Shown here piece after piece: positions 31,828 to 42,100 of a DNA stretch of 64,000 nt. Within the stretch, counting starts at the first letter, position 1; every line of letters begins with the position of its first letter. The stretch comes from an archaeon. GTDB lineage: Archaea > Nanobdellota > Nanobdellia > Pacearchaeales > JAPDKA01. Location: assembly GCA_029258825.1 (NCBI GenBank), contig JAPDKA010000003.1:254065-318064 (forward strand), given 5' to 3'. The translations under genes and the position numbers were made by a program. The notes under the pieces are model-generated. The model ran no database searches and was not told where the DNA came from. It saw only the letters and a program-made list of their open reading frames with translations.

Positions 31828-32844
31828 ATGGACAAGCAAAAACAAAAAAGTTACAATTTTTATGCTGCTATAGCTAGGTTGATTCCTGCTAAGATTAAAC
31901 GCCATTATGCTGAATTACTCGATTATAGCTTTATCAAAGTTAGCGCTACTGCTTATGTTGGTTTTATTTTAGTTTTTGGCCTGCTTGTTGCCTTAGTTAT
32001 TGCAGCTTATTTTGTGTTGCTGTTCCCTTTTAATTTTTGGATTGTTTTTGTTGCTAGCTTTTTTGGTTTTGAGTTGTTTAGCTATGTTTGGCTTTTGCTT
32101 AGCGCTGATAGAAAGGCCAGATTTGTTGAGCGTATCTTGCCAGACGCTCTTGCACTGATGTCAAGTAATCTACGTGCTGGTTATACTGTTGATAGAGCAC
32201 TTTTGTTGAGTGCTAGGCCTGAGTTTGGTCCTCTTTCTACAGAACTAGAAATTGCTGGCCGGCATATTGCTACTGGCAAAAGTGTTGCTGAAGCTTTGCA
32301 AGAACTAACGATGCACATTAAATCTGCAAAATTAAATAAAGTGATTAAGTTAATCATTACTAGTCTACATGGTGGAGGGCGTCTTGCTGAATTGCTTGAT
32401 CAGCTATCGCGTAATTTAAGACAAGAAGAACTTATCCAGGCTAGGGCAAGAGCAAGCATCTATATGTATGGTTTGTTTATTGTTGCAGTTATTGCTATTG
32501 CTGCCCCTGTATTGTTTGGAGAAGCAAGCTTTCTTGTTGAGGTTGCGAGCGAGAAAATGATGTCTATCGAACTGCCAAAAGAAGCGATTAGTCAAGCGCA
32601 GGCAATGCATCCAATGCCTACAATGGGAATGCAAACAAGCATACAGCCGGCATTTGTTTTTAATTTTGCCATAGCATGTTTAATCACTACATCAATTTTT
32701 GGTAGTATTATCTTGGGTTTAATCTTGCATGGTAAAGAGCGGTATGGCTTTAAATATATGTTGCCTTTAATGCTAGTTGCTTTGACTGTATTTTATCTTG
32801 TGCGTGCTGCTTTACGTTACTTCCTCGGCGGTTTACTTGGTTGA
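31828..32844 (+). CDS. Archaeal pilus assembly membrane protein (TadC/T2SF type), second copy
   Basis: The layout is the same as its neighbour. Helices lie at about 40-90, and the T2SF domain has ERILPDALALMSSNLRAGYTVDRALLLSA and GRHIATGKSVAEALQELT. C-terminal TM helices follow around 210-230 and 275-330. Two tandem T2SF proteins behind one ATPase is the arrangement of archaeal type IV pili. It is 338 residues and starts one base after its partner. Pilin candidates elsewhere in the window (10142, 58056, and perhaps 36136) may be handled by this machine, which is inference. Confidence 0.87.
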   Translation: MDKQKQKSYNFYAAIARLIPAKIKRHYAELLDYSFIKVSATAYVGFILVFGLLVALVIAAYFVLLFPFNFWIVFVASFFGFELFSYVWLLLSADRKARFVERILPDALALMSSNLRAGYTVDRALLLSARPEFGPLSTELEIAGRHIATGKSVAEALQELTMHIKSAKLNKVIKLIITSLHGGGRLAELLDQLSRNLRQEELIQARARASIYMYGLFIVAVIAIAAPVLFGEASFLVEVASEKMMSIELPKEAISQAQAMHPMPTMGMQTSIQPAFVFNFAIACLITTSIFGSIILGLILHGKERYGFKYMLPLMLVALTVFYLVRAALRYFLGGLLG

Positions 32845-32895
32845 TAGCTTAAGCGAGATGCGATAAACTTTTAAAGCATTACTCTGTGTAGTGTT

Positions 32896-33369
32896 ATGGC
32901 AGATGTTTACGCTATCATTGAGATTCCTCTTGGTTGTCAAGTCAAGTATGAGTATGACAAAAAATTAGGCATGCTTAAAGTAGATCGCGTTTTACACACA
33001 AGTTTTGCATATCCTTTTAACTATGGTTTTATTCCGTCTACAACAAGCCCTGATGGAGATGAACTTGACATTATTGTTATTTCATCAAAAGCTTTCTATC
33101 CGTTAAGTTTAGTTAAATGTAGGGTTATAGGTGGTATAAAAATTATTGATTCTGGCATAACAGATGACAAAATTGTTGCAGTGCCATGTGACGAGCCAGA
33201 GTACAGCCAAGTGAAAAATATAAGCGATTTACCATTACACTACAGAAAGCTTGTTGAGCATTTTTTCAGTCATTATAAAGATTTGGAAGGCAAGGAAGTT
33301 AAGGTTGTCGGTTGGTTTAATGCAAGTAAAGCGATAAAGCTTGTCAAGCAGTACAGCATAAAAAGTTGA
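32896..33369 (+). CDS. ppa: Inorganic pyrophosphatase (soluble, family I)
   Basis: The enzyme cleaves pyrophosphate into two phosphates, which drives biosynthetic reactions. The metal-binding signature DGDELDIIV is exact, in the segment GFIPSTTSPDGDELD. Other residues of the active site appear in IEIPLGCQVKYEYDK, VDRVLHTSFAYPFNYGF and VKVVGWFNASKA. Length 157 is short for the family (about 170-180). A TATA box (about 32865-32873) lies about 27 nt before the ATG. Confidence 0.95.
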   Translation: MADVYAIIEIPLGCQVKYEYDKKLGMLKVDRVLHTSFAYPFNYGFIPSTTSPDGDELDIIVISSKAFYPLSLVKCRVIGGIKIIDSGITDDKIVAVPCDEPEYSQVKNISDLPLHYRKLVEHFFSHYKDLEGKEVKVVGWFNASKAIKLVKQYSIKS

Positions 33370-33381
33370 TGATTAACCTTT

Positions 33382-34407
33382 TTACATCTTTTTTATTACT
33401 TTGTATTTTCCTCTTTCAGGACTGATTACCCAGCCTTTCTTCTTTGCAATGTGCATATGTTGGATAAGGGTATTTTTCTTTAACTTTACTCCTTCTTTTT
33501 CTAGAATTCTTTCGATGTCAGCGAGACTATATTCCCTATTTATTTCTAATAACCCTATTATTTTTTCTGTAGATATTTGTTTTTTTCTTGTCTCATATTT
33601 TTTATTATCTCTTCCATATATGTGTTCAATTAACACCATAACAATTTTTGTGCCTATATTTTTTATCCTTTCTTCTTCTTTTGCTCTGCTTTCTTGTACA
33701 ATTTTTTCTAATTCACTTTTTATATTTTTGTCTTCAACATCTTTTAAAGTTTCTTCAATTCTTTTTAGGTCTGTATACCCTCTTCTTATTTCTTCTATCT
33801 CCTTTAGAATTCCTTCTTTCTCCAATACTCTCAATAACTTGGCTGCTTTTACTTCCTGTTTAGGTTGTTGTGTTGTTTTCTGTACTTGGTCGTATTCCTT
33901 CTTCAATTTTTCATACTCTTCACATTTTTGGTTGTACTTCTTTTCATACTCTGTTATAATACCTTTTAACTCTTTTATCTCTTTTTCATGATCTAAAATT
34001 TTTATTGTTAATTTTTCATTATCTTCTTCTCTTTTATTTATACCTTCTTCTAACTGTTTTATTCTCTTAGAAAGTTCGGATATCTTTATTTCCCTCTCTT
34101 TTACTACATTCTCTAACTCTTTTATTTTTTGTTTTCTTGTATCTTTTACGTCTATATTTACTTTTACACCTTCATAATGGTGTTTTAAATAATTTTTCAG
34201 AATATTGGTTATTACGGATAGACCTATTTGGCTGTAAGGATCTTCTACGTATATTTTATTGCCTTCTTTTTTAATCTTTAAGCCTTTTGTACCCTTATTT
34301 AATTCGATTAGCAAAGTTTGCTTTATGTTTTGCACTATCTTATCTTGCTTTTCTTTCAAATGTTTGTATTCTTTATTTATTTTAATCCCAATTTCATAAG
34401 TTACCAT
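33382..34407 (-). CDS. Long coiled-coil protein with C-terminal winged helix
   Basis: Residues 1-100 form an alpha/beta N-terminal domain (IGIKINKEYKHL, IYVEDPYSQIGLSVITNIL). Residues 100-190 are a strong coiled coil with E/K-rich heptads (ISELSKRIKQLEEGINKREED). Residues 195-260 are helical, and 275-341 end in a winged helix (IIGLLEINREYSLADIERILEKE, TLIQHMHIAKKKGWVIS). A TATA box precedes the ATG. The layout resembles DNA-binding or chromosome-structuring proteins, but no family is named. Compare the coiled-coil/HTH pair near 22-24 kb. Confidence 0.65.
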   Translation of the reverse strand: MVTYEIGIKINKEYKHLKEKQDKIVQNIKQTLLIELNKGTKGLKIKKEGNKIYVEDPYSQIGLSVITNILKNYLKHHYEGVKVNIDVKDTRKQKIKELENVVKEREIKISELSKRIKQLEEGINKREEDNEKLTIKILDHEKEIKELKGIITEYEKKYNQKCEEYEKLKKEYDQVQKTTQQPKQEVKAAKLLRVLEKEGILKEIEEIRRGYTDLKRIEETLKDVEDKNIKSELEKIVQESRAKEEERIKNIGTKIVMVLIEHIYGRDNKKYETRKKQISTEKIIGLLEINREYSLADIERILEKEGVKLKKNTLIQHMHIAKKKGWVISPERGKYKVIKKM

Positions 34408-34526
34408 GATTAAGTGACTGCAAACTTATTTAAAAACTTTTCGATACCTTCTAGGTTTGTTTTTCTGGTTAAGCTATTTCGAACATGCGAAACCTTTAAA
34501 AAACATCCATTAATTCAATATACTGC

Positions 34527-34715
34527 ATGGGCCGCATTAAGACAGCATTGGTCAAGAGAACTGCAATAAAGTTATTGCAACAATATCCGGATTTATTTAG
34601 TGCTGACTTTGAACATAACAAAAAAGCATTAGATAGCCTTAACTTACAAATCAGCAAGAAAGTAAGAAACATGATTGCAGGCTATTTAGTGAGATTAAAG
34701 AAGCAAAATAAATGA
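34527..34715 (+). CDS. rps17e: 30S ribosomal protein eS17
   Basis: The 62-residue protein matches archaeal eS17: MGRIKTALVKRTAIKLLQQYPD and FSADFEHNKKALDSL. ISKKVRNMIAGYLVRL ends it. Most of the C-terminal extension known in eukaryotic eS17 is absent, which is normal for archaea. It is followed after 37 nt by the Alba gene. Confidence 0.95.
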   Translation: MGRIKTALVKRTAIKLLQQYPDLFSADFEHNKKALDSLNLQISKKVRNMIAGYLVRLKKQNK

Positions 34716-34752
34716 TTACGCTAATTGCAATTAAATTTATAAAAAGCGTAAA

Positions 34753-35043
34753 ATGGCAAACACAGAAGAAAATGTGGTATTTATCGGCAACAAACCTTTT
34801 ATGAACTATGTGACTGGTGTTGTGATGCAGTTCACAAGTAAAAATGCAAACGAAGTAGTGATAAAAGCAAGAGGCAAATTTATAAGCCGTGCAGTTGACG
34901 TAGCAGAAGTGATCACAAAGAGGTTTTTGAAGGACCAAGGTGTTTATATCAAAGATATAAAAATCGACAGCGAAGAATTTGAAAACAAAGAAGGAAAGAA
35001 AGTGAATGTAAGCACTATCGACATAGTGCTTGCAAAAAAATAA
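34753..35043 (+). CDS. albA: Alba nucleoid/RNA-binding protein
   Basis: Alba dimers coat archaeal DNA and RNA. The key patch is complete: [20 protein letters not shown], then [24 protein letters not shown]. The ARG.-.ISRAVD strand-helix motif is diagnostic. The usual acetylated lysine of Sso10b sits in the loop that is here GNKP. The length (96) is normal. A TATA-like element is close to the ATG, so the start may be read from an mRNA shared with eS17. Confidence 0.94.
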   Translation: MANTEENVVFIGNKPFMNYVTGVVMQFTSKNANEVVIKARGKFISRAVDVAEVITKRFLKDQGVYIKDIKIDSEEFENKEGKKVNVSTIDIVLAKK

Positions 35044-35148
35044 AGCTTGCTGTTTTTTCTTTTTATTTTTTGATTGTAGCTGATTTTGATTTACTCCTAC
35101 AAGGAGAATAATAATGTTTAAAAAAATTTTTTAATATTTAAATTTAAA

Positions 35149-36003
35149 ATGAAATCTAAGATGAAAAAAAAGGTAAAGTATGCTGTTAACAAGTATAATC
35201 ATAACAACAAACCTTTACTCATTTTTCTTGCAATCTTAATGCTGATTACTACTGTGCTTTATGTGCTTAATATTGAGCCATGGCTCACTTGGTTTGGAAA
35301 TGGTATTATATGTTTGTTTGCAATTCTTGCTGCTTTGTTTTTTTACAGAACATCCAGGCCTTTGAAAGGTTATGAGAAATATCTTTGGCGTTTTCTTGCT
35401 ATTGGTGTTGGCTTGTGGGCAATAGCAGAATTGATTTGGGCATTTGTTGAGGTTATTATTGGTGTTGAAGTTCCATATCCTAGCTTAGCTGATTTATTCT
35501 GGTTACTTGGTTTTCCTTTTATTTACGCTGCTCTTATTGCCGAATTTCGCGATTTGTTTTTTGGAGAAAAAACAAAAATGCAAGTTGTTATACTTACAAT
35601 AGTGTTTATTACAGCATTGATCGGTTTTGCTGTTTTACAGCCAATAATGACAAGCGATGCAAGTATTGATGAAAAGCTCGTTGATTTTGTTTATGTATTG
35701 TTCGATCTTGTTATTTTTGCCTTGACAAGTATTACTATTCTATTGATAAAAAAACCGACGTATATAATAAAACCATTCTACTTTATTTTTCTAGCCTTTT
35801 TATTAAGCAGTATTTTTGATATTCTCTTTTTTTATTTTTCATGGCAAGAAATTTATGAGGAATGGCCATACTTTTTGATAGATATCCTTTACTTTGTTTC
35901 ATATTTCTTGATGATTGTTGCCAGTGATGCAAGAGAGCATATAACAAAACGAATAAAGAAAGCTTTACGCATTAACCATTTTCTAATTTTTGTGCATAAT
36001 TAA
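35149..36003 (+). CDS. Eight-TM membrane protein of unknown function
   Basis: The 284-residue protein has eight hydrophobic segments (from about residue 22 to 265) with short loops. Notable acidic or aromatic residues are within helices (LWAIAELIWAFVEVIIG). The N- and C-termini are basic, so both are expected in the cytoplasm. The layout resembles the N-terminal membrane domain of some bacterial and archaeal sensor proteins, without any kinase part. It lies 132 nt upstream of the giant surface protein gene. The role is unknown. Confidence 0.6.
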   Translation: MKSKMKKKVKYAVNKYNHNNKPLLIFLAILMLITTVLYVLNIEPWLTWFGNGIICLFAILAALFFYRTSRPLKGYEKYLWRFLAIGVGLWAIAELIWAFVEVIIGVEVPYPSLADLFWLLGFPFIYAALIAEFRDLFFGEKTKMQVVILTIVFITALIGFAVLQPIMTSDASIDEKLVDFVYVLFDLVIFALTSITILLIKKPTYIIKPFYFIFLAFLLSSIFDILFFYFSWQEIYEEWPYFLIDILYFVSYFLMIVASDAREHITKRIKKALRINHFLIFVHN

Positions 36004-36135
36004 CAGTGCAGTTTAGTTTTATTTAGGTTTTTTTAGTTTTGTTTTTCACCGTTATATTTAAAAATCTTGTATGGATATTGTTATAAAGGTAAATAAACAA
36101 AAAGAGGTGTAATTAAAATTAATGCAAAAACTGCT

Positions 36136-39100
36136 ATGATGCGTAAATGTTCAAGCAAGAATGCGCAATTTTTTATAGGTGTTGCAATCACATTTGCTAT
36201 ATTTATAGTTCTTGCATTTTTACTTTATAATAATCTGTTTAATGTAAGTAACAACATAAATAAGGATAATGTAGCATCAAGCAAGACGTTTTCTGTTTAT
36301 AATACTTATAATACAATAAGTTCCATTGATGATAATTACTTACAATTTAAAGGAAAATCTGGTAGCAGCAATAGTAACAGCAAGAGTGGTAGCACTGGCA
36401 GTGCCAGCAGTAGTGGCGGCAGTTCTGGTGGGAATCATGGTAGTAATGCTGGAGGAAACTCTGGTGGCAATAGCAATAGTGGTAGCAGTAGCAGCAGCAG
36501 TGGAAAAAGCAGTCATGCCAGTAGCCACAGCTCTAGCTCAGGAAGCAGCCATGGTAGTAGCGGTAGCCATTCTAGGAGTAGCAATGCTGGCAGCAGTTCA
36601 AGCCAGGCCGGTCATGGAAGTAGTCATTCTAGCTCTGGTCAAGGTTCAAGTTCAGCAAGTCATGAAAAAGGCCAAGATAAAGGAAAAGAAAATAAAGAGA
36701 AAGGCGAAAGTAAAGGAGATGAAAAAGGACAAGCAAAAGAAAAGCAGAAATTAAAGCATAATACAACCATAACAATTGATACTAATTTAACAACAAACTT
36801 AACAAATTTAACAAATCAAACTATAAACATAACAAATCAAACACTTAATACAACAATTATAAATGCAACAAATTATACAAACTTTACTACAAACCTTAGT
36901 ATAATTATTTTAATGCATTCTAAACAAATCAAGCTGGATGTTACGCCACAAGATATTGTAGTTATCGATCCTGTAAATCAAACTGCTGCATGCATGAAAA
37001 AGTCAGAACAAGCAAATAAGTATGCAACTCATTCAACCAAAGATTTATCAAAAACTAAAATAAAGATTAATGCAGATGAATTGATAAGACACAATATAAC
37101 AAAGCTTCATGTACAAGTGTTGCCTCCTGTTGATGGTCTTGCAACAGAAATAATTGCTGTTCAGCCAAACAGTAAAGCAACAATTAATGCTGATGCAACA
37201 ATAACACTCAGAAAATATGCTGAGGTAAATTCAATTGTTTTTTGTAGCGACTGGAGCGCAACACAGCAACGATGTTTAACAGCATGGCAACCAGCTAACA
37301 TAAGTTTTGTGCAAAATGGAACACATATAAGCTTTACAGTAACACATTTCACTGCTTATGCTGGTAATGCTACAGGCAGCTTTAATGCAACAAACTTGAC
37401 TATTTATGATAGTAATGACACAGAAGGTGGAGGCCATACAGTTTACACTTCACAGCAAGTGTGGTTTTATGCTAACTACACAGACAACCAGAGTAATGCT
37501 ATAACACCTGCTGATGGCGGACAATGTAATATTACTTTTAATATTTCTAATACATTTGAAACAGCAACAATGCAATACGATAATGCTTTGGCACTTTACA
37601 TTTATAATAAAACATTTACTAATGCCAGTAGTATAATTTGGAATGTAACATGTAGTGCACCAAACTACAATACAGTAAGCGCTACAGATAATATAACAAT
37701 AAACCAACTTCAATGTGGTGTTACGTTAACGCTTAACACAACTCTTGATGCTGATTACAGCAGCAATGGCACTTGCTTTACAATTGGTAATGATGCTATA
37801 ACACTTGACTGTAATGGTCATAGTATCATTGGTAATGGTAGCGGGTATAGTGTTTTTGTCGATAATCACAGCAATATAACGATAAAAAATTGCTACATTA
37901 ATGGTTTTGCTTATGGTATAATGTTTAACAATACTAATCAATCATTAATAGATAATAATACAATTTTTAACAATAGTGATACTGGTATTAGGTTTGATAA
38001 TAATAACAATTATAACAATATAACGAATAATATAATTAGAGATAATGTAAATGACGGTATAGAAATTGATGGCTCACACAACAATAGGGTAATTAACAAC
38101 AGTATTTATTCTAATAATATAAATGTTGGAGTGGCAACCAATGATGTTAATAGCAACTTCCTTTATTTTTACAATAACGATATATATGATGCTACAAGAT
38201 GCATGGCAATATGCAAAAGTAATGGTGTTAGAATTATTTCTAATAAGGTTAATTGTACTCAATATGGAATTGTCACTACTTGCGAGAACATAACAATTTA
38301 CAAAAATAATATTACAGGAACATTTCCAATATTTTTAGAAGGTGGAAATAATCATAATGTTAGTTATAATTATATTTATAACTATTCAAAGTATGGTATA
38401 GAATTACTTAACAATCAAAATGTTACCGTTGAACATAATACAATAATAAATAATTTAAACAACTATAATGCTATATTAATCAGTGCAACTGATTCCATAA
38501 TTAGAAGTAATTACTTGGATAATGTGGGTTATGGTGCGCACATTTATGATGGTTCTACAAATGTGTCGCTTTATAATAATACAATAAAAAATATTAGAGT
38601 TAATGGGATTACAATACAGACACTGGTTTATAACACTTCTATTTATAATAATACCATCTATAACTGTACGAATGGTTATTGTGTTTATTTTGATATGGCT
38701 AGTGATATAGAAAATGTTAATGTTTATGATAATAACATTACACTTGGTAATTATGGTTTATATATACAGAGAAGTAGAGGGTTTGCCAATTTCAGCTACA
38801 ATAATATAGCCCATGTGGACTACGCAATTTACGGAAATAATTTTAGTAACTTTTTAATATTCCACAATTATATAAATAATGCCACAACTACAGGTATTAG
38901 TTTTGGTTATTCTGCTTATGGGCCAACATACAATAATACAGTAAGTTTTAATTATATTAATGATAGCATGATTTGTCTTGTGCTTTATGGCAATTATTCA
39001 GGTAATGATACAATTTATAATAACATATTCAATAGCAATATGTTGGAGAATTGTGATTATGGTATTTATTTGTTTGACGATGTTGTTAACAACACCTTTA

Positions 39101-42100
39101 CAAACAATACAATAAAATTTAGTAACTATGCTGTTTATGTTTCTGATTATGATGAGATTTATAATGTGTTGGGTAATGTATGCGATAATAATTATTTTTA
39201 TGATAATAATATTACAAATAATATTTTGTTGAATAGTAGTTCTACTCAAAAAACTTATTTTATAGGTAATAAATATAATAGAAGTAATGTAAAAATTTAT
39301 GGCTCTGCTGTTGGTTGGTTTGGATGGTGGGTTGATGTGTATGTTAACAGCTCCAACAATCAACCTGTAGCTAATGCTAATGTAACAGCTTATGATAAAG
39401 ATAACACTTTACGCTATACAGGATTAACAGATACAACAGGTTGGGCCAACTTCACTTTATGGCAATACTGGCAAAACGCAACTACTACATATGACTTTAA
39501 TAATTACACAATCTCAGCAGAAAAAAACCCATCGGCAACAACAACAGCCAACATAACAGGTAATACAATCTTAACATTAACACTATCCGATGTAACAAGC
39601 CTAACAAGCTGTACAACAATCAGCAGCCCTGGTTATTATGATTTGATTAATGACATAACAGTAAACGGAACATGCTTTGTAATTGACTCAGACAACGTGA
39701 CTCTTAACTGTAACAATCACAAAATAATTGGCAATGGTAGCGGGTATAGTGTTTATGTTGATTCTAACACAAACATTACTATAAAAAATTGTTACGTAGA
39801 AAAATTTGAAACAGCAGTATACGGTAATAAAGTTGATAATTCTATATTTTTCAACAATACAATTTATAACTGTAGTTGGTATGCCTTCGATTTATGGAAC
39901 AGCACTAATTTGAATGTTTCTTATAATTTAATAAACTATAGCGGGTATTATCCTGCACCGAAATTGTCTTCTTACCAATATAGAACTTCTGCATTGAGTT
40001 TCAGGAATGTTTCATATTCTATTATAGATAATAATGAATTTTATGATAATGGTAATGGATCACAACGTGGTGGTGCTCTAACTTTGAACAACGAGAGTAA
40101 TCATAACATTATTAGCAATAACTATATTACAGGTCGTTATCAGCATGGTGATAATATATGGATAAGGTTTTCACATTATAACAGAATTATTAATAATACA
40201 GTCTTTAATGTAAACTATAATGCGATATGGATAAGAGAAGGCAATCACACATTTATTTATGGTAATAACATAACATTAGTAGAGCGAAGATGTGTTGGCC
40301 TTAGAGAAAATATGACTAATATTACTATCAAAAATAATCATTTTCAGAATTGTGGTTGGGGAGGTATAGTTTCTTCGGATTGTTTTCAGCGAGAGGTAGA
40401 TCTTAACTCAAATATATTCAAGGACCACTCCCCCAGCAATTATTCTCTTATTCACTTTGGCGGGGGTGGAGAAAACATTACTATTTACAATAACACGTTT
40501 AATAACTTTAGTTCACAACTATGTATATATGTGGCAGGGAATTTAACTAATCTTTCTGTACTTTACAATAATGTATCTAACGGTAATAATGATTTTTTAA
40601 AATTTGATGATGTTCGAATTGGTAATAATTCTATTATAAACATTTCTTTTAACAATATTGAAAACATCTCAGATAGTATGATCCTCTATAAAGTATATTC
40701 CACATCTCAACCTAGCTCTTCTTGGGCTACTACTCAAAAATCAATTTATTTTACTCATAATACTATAAAAAATGTAACAGTAGCTTTCTATATAAGAGAT
40801 CACAGGTATGTGGCTTATATAGAGTCAAATACTATTGAAGGGTGTAGCGATTCTACTGATGGTTGTTTGTACTTTTGCAACTCTTCAAATATTGTGATAA
40901 AGAATAATTATATCTCACCTACTTCAAGTACTGTACCTTCCATATATATGTATTTCAATTTAACAAATGCGACCATAGAAAATAATACTATTATTAACGG
41001 TACTTGGGGAATTGGCGCAGAAGGTTATGCTGTTAATATAACAATCAAAAACAATATTATCTCAAGACAAGTTGATGATTGTATCTGGTTCTGGGGCTCT
41101 TATTATAATGTTACTATTGAGAATAACACTTTGAATGATTGTGATTTAGATAATTCTAATTGGGGGGATTGTTTTAATTTTGCTGCTAATATTACTAATA
41201 TGACTGTAAATAACAATAAGTTAGCAAATTGCGGTAAACATGGTATTTATCTTGGCAGCTGCGATTGGGTTAACCCTTCTAAGTGTTACGGTAATCCAAA
41301 AAACATTTGGTTCAAAAATATGAACATGACTAATGTAGGCACAAACTATGATGTATGGATAAATACAACTGGAAGTACAGAACATTACTTCTTAAATGTT
41401 AGTTATAATAGATCTAAAGAAAAAGTTGACGGCCAAGCTAGACTATGGCGAGGGTGGTGGGTGAATGCTAAAGTGGACATTGAGGGTGATGGTGCTTTGA
41501 GCGGTGCTGAAGTGAAAGGTGTGAATGCTGATGGCCAAGTCAGTTATCTTGATTACACAAATGCAAGCGGTATGACACAAAGAAAGGCTGTTTGGGAGTA
41601 CTGGCAAAATGCAAGCACCAATCATAGCTTTAACCCTCAAACATTCACAGCAAGTAAAGCAGGTTATGTATCAAATAGCAAAGTTGTTAATATTACAGAC
41701 AATACAATGTTGCAGTTCTACTTAATGCTTTCTTCTGGTGGTGGTGCTGAATGTACTGATGAGTGTAGTCCTGGTGATGCTATCTGTATTGATGAAACAA
41801 CATTGCAGCAATGTGTGTTAGGCGAGGAAGGCTGTTATGTATGGCAAACTGTACAGTGTGATGCTGGCTATGTATGTGTTAATGGCGAGTGTGTTATAAA
41901 TGCTACCAATGTGACAAACACACCACCAGAAATAACAAGTTATAGCCCTACAGAGAGCGTGCTTAACATTAGCGAAGAGCAGCAATTCAGCATTACTGCT
42001 GTAGATGCAGATAACGATGCTATTACTGTTTACTGGATTGTTGATGGAGATACAGTTAAAACTATCGAAGGTGTTGGAAAGGTTTATTCAAGCTTTACGT

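Noticed and set aside
36326..36754. 142-codon ORF overlapping the Ser/Gly-rich part of the giant protein gene
   Set aside because: It is the frame shadow of AGT/AGC repeats; composition (Ala/Val runs) is an artefact of the other frame.
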